Shown: positions 1 through 12,581, counted from the first letter of the stretch. The stretch is DNA of 64,000 bases from Sclerodactyla briareus (GCA_026419785.1 JAODTK010005805.1:154501-218500), one strand, 5' to 3'. Notes: generated by a model not told the origin, from the letters alone. Translations and numbers: made by a program.

Positions 1-225
1 AGTTGAGGCCGAATCCAGCCTCGACTACATACGGTTTCATCCATAATCTTGCTAATGAGCTCAAACAATAAATTACATAAAATAAGCTAATTACCATACT
101 AAATTAGTGACTTTGTGCCAAATCTAATCAGATCTTGTTCACCCAACAGATACTACAGTACAAAAATTTCATCGAAATTGGTCTTTCACCATTTCAAAGA
201 AATGACTGATAACCAGAAAGCCGGG

Positions 226-284
226 ACACACACAACACACATACACTGATACACACACACGTACATACATACACACACACGACA
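226..284. repeat. AC-rich imperfect microsatellite
   Basis: Mostly (AC)n interrupted by TACAT and TGAT steps. Simple-sequence DNA inside the presumed CLINT1 intron, with no coding potential. Confidence 0.85.
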
Positions 285-614
285 AAGTGAACGTTGTTCA
301 GGCGCGATGTATCAAATTGATCTTCCATGATGTTTTCAGAATGGTGCTCTCTCATCTTCTGACCACCTAAGCAAGGGATGAAAGGTGGGCGATATCTTCA
401 AATAACCCTATACCTACTTTGAGGTCCCCTCTCATGCGGACCATGTAACTGGCAGTTGGCTACCACCATTTGGACACGGCATTAAAGTTTGGGACATTGA
501 GCTGCGCATCATGTGCCCGCCATCGATAAGGGATAAAATTTTCTTTAGTATTACGTTGGTAGACAGGGGTAACTATTATTTTGTCTTTCCTTGCTCCATT
601 CTGGAAGGGCCCTG

Positions 615-616
615 GT

Positions 617-653
<37 letters not shown>

Positions 654-690
654 GGGGGGGGAAGGGGGGGGGGGGGGGGGGGGGGGGGGT
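615..690. repeat. Long G homopolymer tract
   Basis: About 75 bases of almost pure G with three short interruptions. The glycine- or proline-rich reading frames that cross it are artefacts of composition. Tracts of this kind recur across the window and are a likely source of length errors. Confidence 0.95.
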
Positions 691-833
691 TTGGAGGTTG
701 CATGTTTGATAAGCTTTCAGAGAGGCGTATATACCCCATTGCTGTGTCATGGTCGGTAACCATTCTGAGCCATGTAAATCACAGCCCATTCTCTCCGAGT
801 TAATATAAACGGAAGCACACAATGATAGCTTAC

Positions 834-976
834 CATTATTTCCCTGATCTCTGTTGAATTTCTCGGTACATGTGTAGTTCTCCATGCTTCTTAAAAGGTC
901 ATAGAGATGCTCTCTGGCACTGGTAACCACCCTCTCAGGAAACCGTTAATATAAGATAGGACAGGAGTAAAAGTGA
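834..976 (-). CDS. CLINT1: CLINT1 (epsinR) ENTH-domain exon, second of the two seen
   Basis: This exon encodes the middle of an ENTH domain, the phosphoinositide- and SNARE-binding module of the trans-Golgi/endosomal adaptor clathrin interactor 1. On the minus strand it follows a pyrimidine-rich acceptor (TTTTACCTGCAG). It opens with SLLLL, runs through VVTSAREHLYDL, SMENY and FNRDQG, and ends at a GTAAGC donor. The opening S directly continues the VYK that ends the exon at 6136-6337, as in the vertebrate protein (VYKSLLLL). Around 938-950 the frame loses two bases net, in the segment that should read LIRNG-ERVV, so the exon is not a single open frame. I attribute this to sequencing error because residues on both sides are well conserved. 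A decayed copy is the alternative. Confidence 0.88.
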
Positions 977-3900
977 CTGCAGGTAAAATTAAAACCAAAT
1001 TTTATAAAATTTTGAACTTCCCCCCAATATACCTGAAGATATATAATGTAGCTTAGCAGATGCACTTTAGTTCCCCCCTGTCTCCCATCTAACAGGCGAC
1101 CCTCTGGTGAAGTGTGATATCAAACTCAAGGAGCTCTATTGATCACCCCATTGAGATCTGGTGCAATACAAAATTGGCACTCCCTGTGTAGAAGCTCTAC
1201 ATGACATGTGGCACCACTGTATATAATCACTGACCTCCTAACCGAATATCAGCCTTTTCGTTCTCTCCCTCCGCTCCATCATCACAACTTTTGCTCCGTA
1301 ACCCACCATATTTGTACTCATTACAGCGTTATGAGCCTTCTCTGTTGCTGCTCCGGTGATTTGAACAATTTGCCCTCTGACATCTGCACGCAGTGACTTT
1401 TGCCTCTCTTAAAAGATCACTGAAAACTTCTTGCTGCTCAAAGATTGATTGTATGACCTCTGTATTTCCTATGTGAGGCGCACCAAAAAATAATTTAATC
1501 CAAAGTATTATTATTTACTTTTTATATACTATACTACCCCCTAACTGGCAACCTCATCTTTGAACCTTTCAATGACATTATTCAGATAAGGCACTGAACA
1601 AGCCACTTTTGAGTCTCGGTAACCAATTGGCGGGAAGATGTCCAGCCTCCGAATTCCCAGCAGACCTATTTGTTTCAAGTCAAATGCTCTTCCTTATGAC
1701 ACTAAGAAGTATACCTATCTAGCTACATCTATCTACCCCTGCAAAGACCAGGCGGCTTTCCCTCCCCCAATCCTTCAACACAAACTGGGCTGCATTGGCC
1801 ACTCGTGAATTTTTTTAATGTTTTTTGCAAATTCTGCGGTCTTCCCCGAATGGGAGTGGCCACAGTAGAAGGGGGTTCTGGCAGCAACTACAAATTCTTA
1901 TCTTAGCCCAAACTACTATGTCAAATATAGACTCCTATGGTGCCATGGAGAGTAACAGCATTTAATGTGATGTTGATAAAGTGACACAATGATGTAAGGT
2001 GGCACTTTCCTCATTCCTGCTCTTGTTTTTACAATATTTGCCCCTTTAGGATGGGCTGCTTCCCTTTAGCCCCCCCATGCCTGCCTCCTAGCCGTCAGTG
2101 TCCATCCACTACATCATAGTCAGGGTTCCTGGAGGAGCCCAAATTCTCTTTTATGGGATATATACTTGCCACTCAAAATGGCAAGGGAACTATTCAATGA
2201 CCATCTGTTATCCTCACCAGATTCTGGAATCCGGCTACCCTCGTTGCCGGTACACCTTGAATCATAGAGGTGGGGGCTGATGGCATGAGGCAACAAGCAA
2301 ATTGCCCCCCCTTATTTTTTCCCTCTGCTCTCAGTCTTGCTGAGGCTGAGCCCAGCGAGAAGGCAATCAAGGTCCGTTTTCTGGATGGCCCCTAATCCCT
2401 GGGCGGAGAGCCAACACCTACCAACTGTTTTCGCTAACGCACTCTATTTTGGCTTCCTGAACCCCGTAGATGATCAAACTACATCAGATACTCAGCAAAT
2501 TTGGACGTGCCAATTACCACTACCCCACGTACATCAGTGCTGTCTTATGAGTAAATGTATCACAGTTTACATGTCTATTGCTATACTGACCAACACTGCC
2601 AATTTTCCCCTACCACAGTGACAATACAGTGCTGTCTTATGAAGTACATGCATCACAATTACTGTACTATTTACTGACCGAGCACGGCTTCCTGGAATAA
2701 TTTAAATTATTATGCCTTTTGTTTTTCATATTTCTTGGCATACATGTAGGGCAATGTAGTCTCTAAACAAGCTCTGATTTATGTAGCTTGGCCAGTGGGT
2801 TTACACAACTGCTAGTACAGTCCATTACAATAGCCATTACCAGTGCAACACGTATGTTCAATTCACCAAACACTTAATGAAGGATCTGAGAGATAGCTCC
2901 ATTACAAAGTCAGGTCATTTTCCTGATGCATATTTGTGCATTCATGACAATATTTAGCAATGACTGCAATCAAAACAATACACGTTGGCAACATAAGCTC
3001 AATCCTTGATTTCATTCCACTCCATGTGAACAAGCAATCACAAACACCTCGAGTTACTAGAACTGGCCATATCTTTCAACCTTAGAGGTCATCCCACCTT
3101 TCAGTTTTTGTTTTTTTCCGTCACTCCCCTAATAAACTTGCAGAGGAGAATTGATTATTCCTCACAATTCTGGACTCTTAACTGGTTTTCAGCATGAATT
3201 CTGTTCCTTAGGTTCCCTTCCTCAGGGCGAGACCAACCACTTCACACATTGTTTGGTATGAGAAGAGTTGCCTGGACTGTACCCTAGAGCAATCTCTTGC
3301 TAACCTTTCACAACCAGTAGTAACACCATGCACATATTTTGCAACCAGTCACAACCCGACACACCATGGGGGCTGGGCAATGGACTTGGATGTTCACATG
3401 CCAGGATCAAATAGACCTGAAAAGAACCGCCCCCTGCCGTTTCTTCGTGTACAATACATATTTTGAGTGGCTTTGGCAACCAGCATACATCTCTGCGTCT
3501 CCTTAATTACAGACGCTTCGCTACTAGACTTGGTCTATGGCCTAATATTTTATTACGCCTAGGCTAGCTACCACGGTGTGCATTGCAAACGAGATTACGG
3601 TGCCAAGTCCAACACAACAATCACTCAGTGACAGGTAGGTCAGTACAATGCGCTGTTTTGTTTTATATTAGTGTGGTCCACCCCAAATAATACATAGTCC
3701 TCAGTCCTCTCAGTCCTGTCATGCAAGAGTTTCTCTCTGCACAGTCCAACAAGGATGGCCACCATTCATATCTCTGTTGGACTGGCTCCACCATGTCTGG
3801 TCTAATCAGCCTCATATTCCTGCTGTCAAAATATAACCAACCAACCGACTCCAATGCCATATCACTGATTACAATTGTGTATCAAGTCATCCAAATCGGG

Positions 3901-5189
3901 GGGTGGTGATTTTTTTTTTTGTTGAACTTAAAAATTCGAATAGACGATTTAAAATCGAGTAAATCGATTTAAAATCATGATTTTTTTCAATTAACAACCA
4001 CTGATTTAAATCCTATTTTAATCAGAACCTGATTTCATATCAACCACCCTGATCCAATATCCCTACACACCTGTTTGTGTTAATTCCAAGGGGAGACTTA
4101 CCTGGCACTTCCTCATTGCCTTGGGAGACAATGCCCTAGGCTTGGCTGGGATGAGCTTATGGTGCGTACAGGGTAAAGCTGGGATTCCGTTGTTGCGTAT
4201 GCGTATCCAGGATGGATGTGGAAACCACATATTTACGAGAGGTTCAAGCAAAAAGACCATGCATATTGTCGTTGATGGCTTTTGAGGTAGATATCTCATA
4301 AAATTTATTCGGCATGATAAACGTCCGTATCAGTGTTGATTTGTTGTCATGTAGAAATGTTTGTGCCAGATGTCAATGGGGGCGGGGGTGGGGAGCTGGT
4401 CCAATATGGGGTAAGGTTGAATATTCTGAAATAGATACCAACTTTTGCAAACCAAAGAGAACATATTCAGACATTGGCCCCATCGGTTTCGGTGCGACTG
4501 AATTTGCGATAGTTCACATGCATAACGGACACCCATATATGCCAACAATAAAATCCTAGCCTAAGGGATGAACAGCAATGATTATTGGCACTGCCCATAT
4601 CTTACCCACGAATTCATCACACCCGACGTCCTACACGAGTAAGCTAAAATCAATTTACCTGTAGGTAAATGGTTAATAATGCAAATGTCAATAGTGCAAT
4701 GCCACACAATTCCCAGAAAGAGTGGGTCAATGTCCATTAAGTGAAAGTAAACATTTATATCAAATGACGCATTACTGCATCATCACAGTGACAGAACTTT
4801 GCAAGCAAATGACTTGGGCTGGGATTCCATTGTCGCGAATGCAAGTCCGGGATGGATGTGAAAATCACACATTTACGAAATCGAACATTTGTTCTAAGAG
4901 GAGCACACGTTATTAGTTTAGGTGGAAAGGTCATGGGAATGCCAGCAGCCCGTGCATATTGTCCTTGATTAGCTTTTTGAGACAGATATTCCATAGAATT
5001 CATTCGCGGTGATTCCCATCCGTATACACATTGTCTATCTTTGCAAACTACCACTGTAAATAGGAATGGGACATTTCAGACACTGGCCCCAACTCGGCTC
5101 AGGTGGATGGGGGGAATTTTTCACAATGTTTACTGACCCACCGCTGCTGACGCATCCATCCATCCATATACTGTGAGCTAGATATAGCA
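977..5189. other. CLINT1 intron, left portion, no features recognised
   Basis: AT-moderate intronic DNA between the two ENTH exons. I see only short T and C runs and a T-rich patch near 3911-3990. No splice-bounded conserved peptide, RNA gene or intact mobile element is visible on either strand. Confidence 0.55.
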
Positions 5190-5780
5190 TTATCTCCCCT
5201 CAACACTGGAAGTGTCCGGGTATATTATGGTTTTGGGTGTGTTCCGGAGCTTCAAGGCGTTAGCGCATAACCTCTTTAACACTTCTCGATTGACCTGAAA
5301 CATGGTACAGATGGTCCGCCCCAGTGCAATCTCGGATGATTCGAAAGTGGGGCACTCACTCTGCAATGCTGGGCCGCTAATTTGCAAAGTTTTATGCACG
5401 AAATTTCAGAAGTTGTTGGATTTGAATGAAAACTGGGTGGGTAGGTACTATAGTTATCCTGAAAAATGTGGAGGTCAGTTCAAGTCCTCGGAGTCTATTT
5501 TGCGAGATTATTGTGATTTTTCCAAACTTTGTCAGATTTAACGAAACTTGGCAAGATGGGAGCTACATTTGTTCCTCACAAGTTAGAAGTCATTTCAAAG
5601 CCCCATGGGTCAACTTTGGCTTTCATGTGCCTCTTTACTTGTCCATGGATTACACCAACTTGGTTGCATGATTTATCTTGGTTTCTGACCAAAATGGGGG
5701 TCTTAGATACTTCTTCCCAATGATCCCTCGAAAGCGGGGATATACACGTGGGCGTTTACCCTCCTACACATAAGGTCTAG
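5190..5780 (+). mobile_element. Helitron-like non-autonomous element, copy 1
   Basis: First of five related copies in the window. The 5' end carries a small hairpin (AACACTGGAAGTGT) followed by TATTATGGTTTTGGGTGTGT. The 3' end reads GGGGATATACACGTGGGCG, then a degenerate stem, then CCTACACATAAGGTCTAG. Comparison with the copy at 23181-23784 shows the similarity stopping exactly after CTAG, which matches the CTRR terminus of Helitrons with a hairpin about 10 bases upstream. The interior has no coding capacity and is built of short, similar modules. Insertion is inside the CLINT1 intron, opposite to the gene. The class is inferred from the ends only. Confidence 0.6.
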
Positions 5781-6135
5781 CTAACCCATGGGTCCAAGCT
5801 TCACAATCAAAGTGGCAGCACAGGCTGACACTTATTATGCACCCTTACAGGGAATTGGAGCAATTGGTAAGTGCATAACAAGTTTGCCCCTGCTAACAGT
5901 AGGCTACACCAAGATACTGCCGACATTCAAGGGTGCAGCCACTAGGGGGGTCTGGGGGGTCATGACCCCCCAACATTAGGGAAGGCCTCGATACATGATT
6001 TTTTCACACACACAAAATGTTTCCCTCACTGCTTGCTTCGGACCCCCCAAATTGCTCCTGACTCCCAACTTTCAACAGTGGCCTGAGCCCTTGCCAACGT
6101 TAACACACCTCTGCCGCCTATGCCACCAGACCCAC
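5781..6135. other. CLINT1 intron, right end, with a perfect 20-base palindrome
   Basis: Short intronic stretch between the Helitron-like copy and the upstream ENTH exon. Positions 5953-5972 form a perfect inverted repeat (TGGGGGGTCATGACCCCCCA). Nothing else is recognised. Confidence 0.6.
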
Positions 6136-6337
6136 CTTATAGACGCGCCTCCATTTTTCCTTGTTATCCTGGAGCATCCTCTTCCAGAGCATCCCCATCA
6201 CCTCCGGGAAGTGCTCGTATGTGTATGTCTCCTTGGCCAGCTCTGCCATCAGCGTCCCGTGGGGGCCCCACTGCTCGTCATTGGTTGCCTCCCGGACCTT
6301 GGCCTCGATCTCGGTGTAGTTCATGACAATGTTGGTG
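6136..6337 (-). CDS. CLINT1: CLINT1 (epsinR) ENTH-domain exon, first of the two seen
   Basis: Best conserved exon of the left part. Read on the minus strand it follows the acceptor CCCATCACCAG, has a split first codon and 67 further open codons, and ends VYK before a GTGGGT donor. Visible blocks are MNYTEIEAKVREATND, WGPHGTLM, FPEVMGMLWKRML and KWRRVYK, corresponding to the early helices of an ENTH domain. The REATND and MLWKRML forms are closer to clathrin interactor 1 than to epsins 1-3. The protein links clathrin/AP-1 coats to PtdIns4P membranes and the SNARE Vti1b. The expected first exon (a short segment around MWKVRELVDKA in relatives) was not found to the right. It may lie farther upstream or be masked by indels. 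Together with 834-976 this gives a partial gene running off the left edge. Confidence 0.92.
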
Positions 6338-6740
6338 CTGGTGATGGGAAGAATGAGAGAACCTCTGATCTCAGTCTGATAACCAACAATTATCTTGGTA
6401 CCATTCAACTTATGTACATCACAGCTGTTCTGAGTTTTGCCATGAGCGAAAGTGTGAAACAGCAAACTTGATAGTTTAGCAGATGGTGTGAGCAATTGCA
6501 CACTGAATTGAATTATACATTACAAGTTGGAAGTAGTTGCAGAATTCATTCCCTGTCACCAGTATATACTGAATCCTAGCCCAAAGTGATCATACTGTGA
6601 TATGAAATTGTTTTGCCAGTGAGAACAAGAAAGAACTGGCAATGGATCACAGTATTTAAAGCCTCGGTCATAATGTACAATAACGATGACAATACCAGAA
6701 AGACAGGCAGTTTAGTAATTTCATGACTGCCTTGACGACC
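6338..6740. other. CLINT1 upstream intron, nothing recognised
   Basis: Non-coding DNA upstream of the ENTH exon on the minus strand. No conserved peptide or repeat boundary is visible. Confidence 0.5.
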
Positions 6741-7150
6741 ATTAACCTCAAACTCATTACTGAGCACCCACATACCAAGTTGAGCATCCCCACCCAGTGG
6801 GGGTTGGACTTCTCATGTTCACAAGCCAAAACGTGCATACACTCAAAAATTGCAGAGATGTCTCTTTTTTCAAAATCCATACAAGGATTCTGGACTTGAC
6901 ATATTCCAGATTTTTACCTGAGTTAAACTCCGATGACCTCTCATACCAAGTATGAGCTGGATGTCATCCAGATGGGTTTGAGTTATTGTGTTCACAAGTC
7001 AAAATGGGAATGTATCAATTTTTCACAATTTCCACCAAGAGTGACCCAACATCAACTCAATGAACAATAGGCTTCTTGTACTCACCATAAGAGAGCTGCA
7101 TGCCAAGTATCAGCTTAATCTGACCAAGCCTTCTAGACTACTGTAATATC
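6741..7150 (+). repeat. Old diverged copy of the 320-bp dimeric satellite
   Basis: Contains the diagnostic phrases of the satellite at 37.5-40 kb: CACATACCAAGTTGAGCAT, CATCCAGATGGGTTTGAGTT, TGTGTTCACAAGTCAAAAT and AATAGGCTTCTTGTACTCAC. It is clearly more diverged than the 37.5-kb array and not tandem here. No coding function. Confidence 0.7.
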
Positions 7151-8160
7151 ACGTTTCTCCTAAATTAACGTTGCGTCTGACTCAGCTTCATGTGAGCCTT
7201 CATCCTAGCATACCAATGATCGGATACTGTAACTGATTCATCTGACCATTTCAATTCTTGAGTACATGGCAATATAGACCTATCCTCCAAATTCGAGCAC
7301 CAATGAGGGCATCAACTTGAAATTGCTAAGCCAAGGTTTTATTATTATCCATCTCCTCTGCCTTTTTTGATGGCGTTCCCTGACATCACATCCAGGGTTT
7401 ACAAAAACTCTACAACCTGCTGCTTGCCAAAGTTATAATTATAACACTGATTGATGCACTTGAACTTCCCCTCGTTTTGCGCAGTTGCCAATCCAACAGA
7501 GAATAAACTACTTGGTTAAACACACTACTGAAATGCATGTACACAATATCCACAAATGATACCGTGCAGGGCTGTACTTTCACAATTAATCCATTAAATG
7601 ATCATTCTATTTAGAAAACGATTGATAACCGACAGGGAAGTAGCTAGCCAAATTCTAGTGCCGGCTGAAATTGGATCAAATTGCAGTCAATGTTCTAATC
7701 AGGGACAATTCAAGGGGAAGATGATGAACTTATTATTTCAGTGCTGATCAGGAAGACCTGACTTTGCTATGAGTGCTGGTTGGTCAGGCTGAGTGCTTGC
7801 TACCAGCAACCAGGCACCACCCAGTGTAGCTAATCTCGGAGCTAACCGACTAATCTGCTTAAAAATGTTTTCTGCTAGGCAATTTACTATCACAGGAAGA
7901 GTCAGGATTGGTCCTAAATCAATAATACAATTAGGCTCACTGGACTGTCTGTTTACCTGTTTTCCAATTCAGTGTGTGGCCTTACACACTGGTCACAATG
8001 GCAATAACAAATTATCATATTTTCAATTATCGGAACTTGATATTTTTAATAGTTTAATGTAATCTAACGATTAATGTTTTATTTGGGCACTCCTATACAC
8101 GCCCTCTTGTCTAGGCATTATCTAATACCAATGAATGAACCTGGCCTGAGGCCTTCATAA
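7151..8160. other. Intergenic or intronic DNA, nothing recognised
   Basis: No protein-like frame, RNA gene or repeat that I can name. Moderately AT-rich throughout. Confidence 0.5.
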
Positions 8161-8167
8161 ATTAGGC

Positions 8168-8285
8168 GTGTTGCAATCCCCGAGTCCCACATCCGAGTCC
8201 CGAGTCCGAGTCATCGAGGACGAGTCCGAGTCCTTCGAAATCAGTCCTTGAGACCGGTCTCGAGCAAGACGGACTCGAGTCCTCC
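8168..8285. repeat. GAGTCC hexamer-type simple repeat with inverted units
   Basis: Imperfect tandem GAGTCC/GAGTCG steps followed by inverted GGACTCGAGTCC units. It belongs to the same style of hexameric, partly self-complementary repeat as the GAGGCC arrays at 22.3, 23.9, 47.3 and 49.2 kb. Confidence 0.75.
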
Positions 8286-8290
8286 AACAC

Positions 8291-8862
8291 TGCTGTATGG
8301 GGGTTCGCGCCACTGTTCAGCGCCCCACCTGTCAGTCCAGTAAGTTCCCTGCTTGGCCTGGTGGTGTAGGGGTACTATCGCCCCTCTCTTTGGTTTTGGG
8401 TATACTGTTCTGGCGTGGTGTGTCCTTGCGCCTGTGGCGCGTCTCCCTCCAGATGTCCTTGGTGACCTCCGATCCATCCCTGAGCCGTGCAGTCCTCCCC
8501 ATGTTGGTAGCCATTTTGTTTGTTCGCATATCCTCCGCTCATATATCTTCGTTATTCTGTTTATAAGCGCTTGTTCTATTTGTTGATTGTAAAATAATAC
8601 CAGTTATTGGGACCAGGAGTTCCCCATTATATATTTCTGTGTTCTGGTCTTTCCGTGTCTGTTTGCCATCCACCCCTCCCGTAGTTATTAGGATCACTCT
8701 TCCCACAGCTCAGCTGACGCCGGTCGTACCCCACCCTCTTGTAGCTATTCGTGCGTTTGTCGTGAGTACCCCAATCCTGAGTTTGGCGGCCTCCAACCGC
8801 TCGACAACCCGCGCCACCGCGCGCCAGGGTTTAGGGCCTGCCTCCACCCCAGGGGCGTTACA
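8291..8862 (-). mobile_element. Candidate solo LTR (weak)
   Basis: On the minus strand the segment would start TGTAACGCCCCTGG, a typical LTR opening, and it is more GC-rich than its surroundings. A minus-strand frame starting MATNMGRTARLRDGS sits inside. I could not find a clean target-site duplication or a second LTR, so the boundaries and the class are tentative. It may simply be another GC-rich repeat. Confidence 0.28.
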
Positions 8863-9608
8863 CTATCCTTTTATGAAGTTTGTGGCTATTTTGATGATCT
8901 GGTGATGAAACAATTTGCATAGTGTGTGACACTGTGGAGTTAGGTTACACGCGAGTTATGTTGTTTGACCATACTTGTAGTAGCTTGCATACAGGGTGGG
9001 CTTGCTCATGGTCTGAGTCCCACTCACGAGAGCATTCAGAAAGTGCTCAAAATTCTGAACCGTCTCCTACACACGCTTTGCACTGTGGGTGAACTTCGTG
9101 AATGCATGCAACTGGATGTGGCATTTTGGTATCTCGGGTCTGTGAATTGATTTTGAATTTTGACTTTGAAAGTACTCTGTCCACGATCCTCAATTTTTTC
9201 ATTTAGTTTTATAATGATACCGGCTCTAATTTAGAATCAGTGCCCGGAAGTACGTGCTGTACACATATAGTGAGTGTATCATAGGTCGGTCAGTATCATA
9301 ACTTGGTACTTGGTAGAGATACGGCCCCAACGCTCCACGAGAGCACGACGACCAGGATGGGGCTGGCAGCCCAACATAAACCAATTAGTCCCGTCTCCAA
9401 GCCAAGTGTAGATGGTCGCCCACAGCTGTCTTGAAACTGTCTATATCCTCAATGGATACGATGCTGAATGGCAGTGCGTTCCGTCATCCCATACATAATG
9501 CATTGTAAACACAGAGAAATCACGTGACAGCTGGGTGACTGACTGAGCCTAAAAAAAAAAGATGTTGGTTTGTCCTCCACACCCCTGAAAAATGGCGGAC
9601 AGGCGGGC

Positions 9609-9640
<32 letters not shown>

Positions 9641-10600
9641 GGAACGCGGATTCGCACATAAGTAACATGTGAAATAGGACACTAAATGCTTTTTTCGTTC
9701 CCGCAGCACTACTAGTACTAGCTGCATCAGTAGCTTCAGTTTCTGTCTGCAACCGTACAAGTACAAAGTAGTAGCAACGTGGACTCGGAAGTTCGCATGC
9801 AAAACCACGCAAAGGTTGACACCATCATCTGGGACTATATCACACTATGGGCAATTTCGTGACTCCGCGACTCTCACAATTTTCAGAAGTATGTCTGAAT
9901 CGTTTTGTTCCACACTGCCTAATTGGTGATCAAAAATCTCCTTCAGGGTCGAAGTCGTCACAACAGTGCAAATTCGGTCATAAATAATTCTAACGCCGAG
10001 TTACACAGAACTCTCGGGGTACGACGCCATGTTTAGACACGCTAGTGCTCGTGATCGCACTGTGTAGTAACACACTACTTGAGTGGTGACCCGGGAGCGC
10101 ACGCTCGGCGAGTTGCAAGAAATATACTTCGGAGAAGTGCTATCAGCCCCACACTGTGTTGTCGCTCTCATCAGCTTTGCTACATTTTGTATGAGAACAC
10201 TATTAAAATTTATAGGGCTGAAGTTTATTTTCTTTGACAGAATTTGACAGTTCACACTGATTGGAAGGTATTATGCCAATTTCCTATGTCATTTCAATGA
10301 TTGTTGTTTTTCCTTCAGAAATTTTATTGCAAAACTTTCACTATTCTTACATTCAGGTGCGAAGTGGCAACACTGATCGTGCTCCAAAATTTGGGAGGTA
10401 GTGCGTCTTGCACATTGTGTGTTGATAATGCATTACGCCGGAACCACGCAGCCCAGGCCCAGGCAGTTATTTGATCTGTGTGACGAACGTTTCCCAGCCA
10501 TTTACATAGCACCGCCGTGCATCGCGCGGCCCACGTTCCCTTTCTAGCTAGAAACTTTTAAATTGTAAGTGCGGAGTAGTATTTCGGGGGGAAATAAGAG
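8863..10600. other. Non-coding stretch with homopolymers
   Basis: Contains A- and T-runs (about 9551-9560 and 9611-9640) and one copy of a short motif, CTCTAATTTAGAATCAGTGC near 9222, that recurs near 11010. No gene is recognised on either strand. Confidence 0.5.
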
Positions 10601-10617
10601 CAAGGGTAGGACAGGTC

Positions 10618-10648
10618 ATGATCGATCGATCGATCGATCGATCGGTCG
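10618..10648. repeat. (ATCG)n microsatellite
   Basis: Seven near-perfect GATC/ATCG steps, self-complementary along its whole length. Confidence 0.9.
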
Positions 10649-10920
10649 ATGGTCACGCCGTCACGGACGGAATACTCACCACAGTCGTGTATGATTGGGT
10701 GTATAATGTGTGTGTAAAGACGACGATCGAACAGGGAAGTTTTTTGTTGACGGGAAATGTAATATTTGCAAGCGGAACAAGAAATCAAAAAAATATTGAA
10801 AGTAAAATAATTGTTCGGAGCGGAAGGAAAATTCGGAGCGGGCGGTGGAGGAGAAACAAACAATTTTTTTTTTTAGGCCTGATGGTCGTGCCAGTATACA
10901 TTGTTTACATGTTGCACTGT

Positions 10921-11325
10921 GTCAGAGTTACTATCACAAGGTTAGAGTCAGTGCGACACCTCGGCTTCCGGGCAATGATTCTAAATCCGTACCATGATAC
11001 CAAGTTTGGCTCTAATTTAGAATCAGTGCCCGAAAGTGACGTACTGTTCTCCCTCATTGTTCACATTCTAATTCTATACAGTGACAGGTTAGGCCTATTA
11101 TCACAAGGTTAGGTTCAGTGGCACCTTGGTACTGCCGGGCACTGATTCTTGAAGTAGGCCCTACCCCCAAGTTTAGCTTATGGAAATGTAGAATAAGTGG
11201 TTGTGAGCAACTACTAACGTACACTAGCCTAGGGCCTAGGCCCAACCCCACGTTCGCCGTTCCCACCCCTAAACTAGCTTAGGCCTACAGTAGCCTAGGG
11301 GCCTAGGCCCCTAGCCTAGGCCTAG
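10921..11325. repeat. Cluster of short direct and inverted repeats
   Basis: ATCACAAGGTTAG-TCAGTG followed by a CCGGGCA-TGATTCT block occurs twice in direct orientation (about 10933-10982 and 11099-11148). An inverted counterpart (TTTAGAATCAGTGCCCG) lies between them and again near 9225. The right end (11225-11325) is a TAGGCC/GGCCTA self-complementary run. It looks like small foldback elements; no coding content. Confidence 0.6.
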
Positions 11326-12581
11326 ATGGGTACGGATTGTCAACCAAGCCAACTGGAGTTGACCAGATTAGAACCTGGATTGTCAACTTTTATCAGTATT
11401 ATCAGTAACACTGCAGTACCTGTCTGTACCTTGCCTTCCATCTTCACTGCAGCGAAGGGGGCAGTTCCTATCCTAAACAAACAAGCCTAGCCTAACAATT
11501 TAGTCAATTCAACATATCGCCTGAGACAAGCCTAGAATAGTTAACATTTCACTCACACTTTGTCACTCATTTCGAAAAGTGGACATTGCAGCATGGACAT
11601 TCATTTTGAATGTCTTTTTCTTCGCGACCGATTTTAGAAAGTACAGGTTGTTCTATAGTTAGGAAGATAATTGAAGATTTCCGAGGGTTCCAATCGAATT
11701 GACGACACCGATCTCCGGCTAGCTACGTAGCTCAATTCTTAGATACAGCTAGGGATAAACTGAAAAATACGCGATAAACAGAGCCTCGATTTGCAAGTGC
11801 TGATATTCAAATGCCACTTTACGCATTCAAGTGGAGTAGTTACACATACGAAACCGGAAGTAAATAGGCTATCGCGGGAATGTTTGTAAACATTACAATT
11901 ATTTATTCAAGATAGCAAGGTTTATGATGACAACTAGCTCCGGCGAGATATTGTGACTGTGAGTTCTAATTCGCTGTGTTGACGATGACAAGTTGGGACA
12001 CATTTTTCTCTGACATGTGAGTATTAAATTTGGACCACCACAAAAGTCGTTGGATGGAATGGATGGGCATAGTAATATTACGTGGAGGCACATAATAGCC
12101 ATTGTAGGAACAACTTTGCGAAATACCTTTCCCACCTGGGTTTTGGGCAATTGGGGGTCAAATATTTGAAATGTTTCTCCTGCACTGAGATAACTGTTAT
12201 CAGTGAGTTGCAATAATAATGGAGTGCTAAAGAAGGGTCATGAGGTGCTAATTTGCTCAATACGCATAACTTGAATACAAATTTTGGTAGTTTGTTGGAT
12301 TGCATGACACAAAACTTGGTGGATGTGTGCATTATGCAGAAGAGGTCCCCAGAGCTAATGCTCCAACCCCACCGCACTTTTTTGAAGAAAAGTGCTGTAA
12401 TAAAATTCCAACCCCACTGCTGGTAGTGACAGCAGTTTTTATGAGGGTCATGAAAATCTTCTGACCAGAGTGGCAAGTCTCAACCTTGTACCTTGATGAT
12501 TCTGCCTCCGAAAAACTCCACTATTAGGATTATAACTGGAGGGCTTCACTATAGGCTAGGTCTTGACGAGAGCAGGTGTGA
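11326..12581. other. Non-coding stretch, nothing recognised
   Basis: No conserved peptide, RNA gene or nameable repeat on either strand. Confidence 0.5.

Larger units (their letters stand above)
1..833. other. Distal part of the CLINT1 intron, no exon seen
   Basis: This stretch lies 3' of the last recognised CLINT1 exon on the minus strand, so it should be intronic. I looked on the minus strand for the next expected exon of the family (the basic, glutamate-rich end of the ENTH domain) and did not find it. The first 15 bases resemble the GAGGCC hexamer repeats found elsewhere in the window. An AC-rich microsatellite and a long G tract are listed separately. Confidence 0.6.

Noticed and set aside
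460..930. A 156-codon minus-strand frame with a proline-rich stretch
   Set aside because: Only its first part is the CLINT1 exon; after the donor at 828-833 it reads through intron and the poly-G tract. The proline run is homopolymer translation.
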